Assembly (NCBI GenBank): GCA_024400275.1
Contig: JAKSMY010000085.1
Coordinates: 1 to 5,023, forward strand
Length of the DNA stretch: 5,023 nucleotides
Source: Paludibacteraceae bacterium
Lineage (GTDB): Bacteria > Bacteroidota > Bacteroidia > Bacteroidales > Paludibacteraceae
Direction: 5' to 3'
Shown here in pieces: positions 4,969 to 5,023 of the stretch. Below the pieces are notes generated by a model. That model was not told where the DNA came from, did not search any database, and was given only the letters and a program-made list of their open reading frames with translations. Each line of letters opens with the position of its first letter. Position 1 is the first letter of the stretch. Position numbers and translations under genes: made by a program.

Positions 4969-5023
4969 AACAAAGTTCCCTGTCAAGTACACTTTAGATA
5001 AATCGGTTATTCTGAGCTAAAAA

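Larger units (their letters stand above)
4742..5023 (+). other. Untranslated leader of a transcript running off the right edge (rRNA operon leader suspected)
   Basis: After P2 there are about 280 bases with no plausible gene up to the window end. The two short ATG frames are 11 codons (4765-4800) and 12 codons (4787-4825). A 59-codon open frame at 4791-4970 has no ATG. The stretch contains a small hairpin at 4747-4764, a boxA-like element, a dyad cluster and a heptamer repeat. Strong tandem promoters, boxA, a long untranslated leader and no terminator are together the usual layout of an rRNA operon leader. The 16S gene itself is not in view, so another stable RNA or a gene with a long leader remains possible. 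Confidence 0.45.

Overview
The window looks like chromosomal DNA from a Bacteroidota bacterium, most likely of the order Bacteroidales. The best evidence is four promoter-like sites of the Bacteroidota type: a TAnnTTTG box at about -7, with a TTTG-like box exactly 20 bp upstream at about -33. Start codons lack Shine-Dalgarno sequences, and one gene is a Bacteroidales-type outer-membrane helix-hairpin-helix/beta-barrel protein. The genus cannot be decided from the sequence alone.

Layout. Positions 1-573 hold no recognisable gene. They contain an 11-bp tandem repeat (four units), a GAGGATT repeat (three units), a good rho-independent terminator on the + strand (397-431), an 18-bp inverted repeat (513-530) and a clear promoter (545-576). 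Positions 601-2619 form a tightly packed + strand operon whose genes overlap by 11 and 4 bp. It encodes an iron-sulfur/FMN flavoprotein, the tRNA adenosine deaminase TadA, and a DusB-type tRNA-dihydrouridine synthase. A large - strand gene (4403-2616) meets dusB tail to tail with a 4-nt overlap. It encodes an exported protein with a helix-hairpin-helix domain followed by a predicted outer-membrane barrel, and it has its own promoter at 4439-4470.

Positions 4471-5023 have no convincing protein gene but are rich in signals. They hold a 16-nt alternating purine-pyrimidine tract between divergent promoters, then two + strand promoters exactly 147 bp apart. The two promoters carry the same 11-mer, TTGGTCATGTC, in the same register. 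After them comes a roughly 280-nt leader with a boxA-like CTTTGAAA element, a perfect 14-bp palindrome and a four-unit GCATTGT repeat. I infer that this is the promoter and leader of a stable-RNA operon, most likely rRNA, whose first gene would begin just beyond the right edge. No mature RNA sequence is visible, so this is a prediction.

How the parts fit. The operon pairs two tRNA-modifying enzymes: wobble inosine by TadA and D-loop dihydrouridine by the FMN enzyme DusB. Both sit behind a flavin-binding redox protein. If the right-hand prediction holds, the window has a translation theme, interrupted by the outer-membrane gene. I see no mobile element, CRISPR array or defence system, and no clear case for a wholly new system. 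The least ordinary parts are the duplicated promoter and leader, the repeat-rich stretch ending in an orphan terminator, and the helix-hairpin-helix/barrel fusion.
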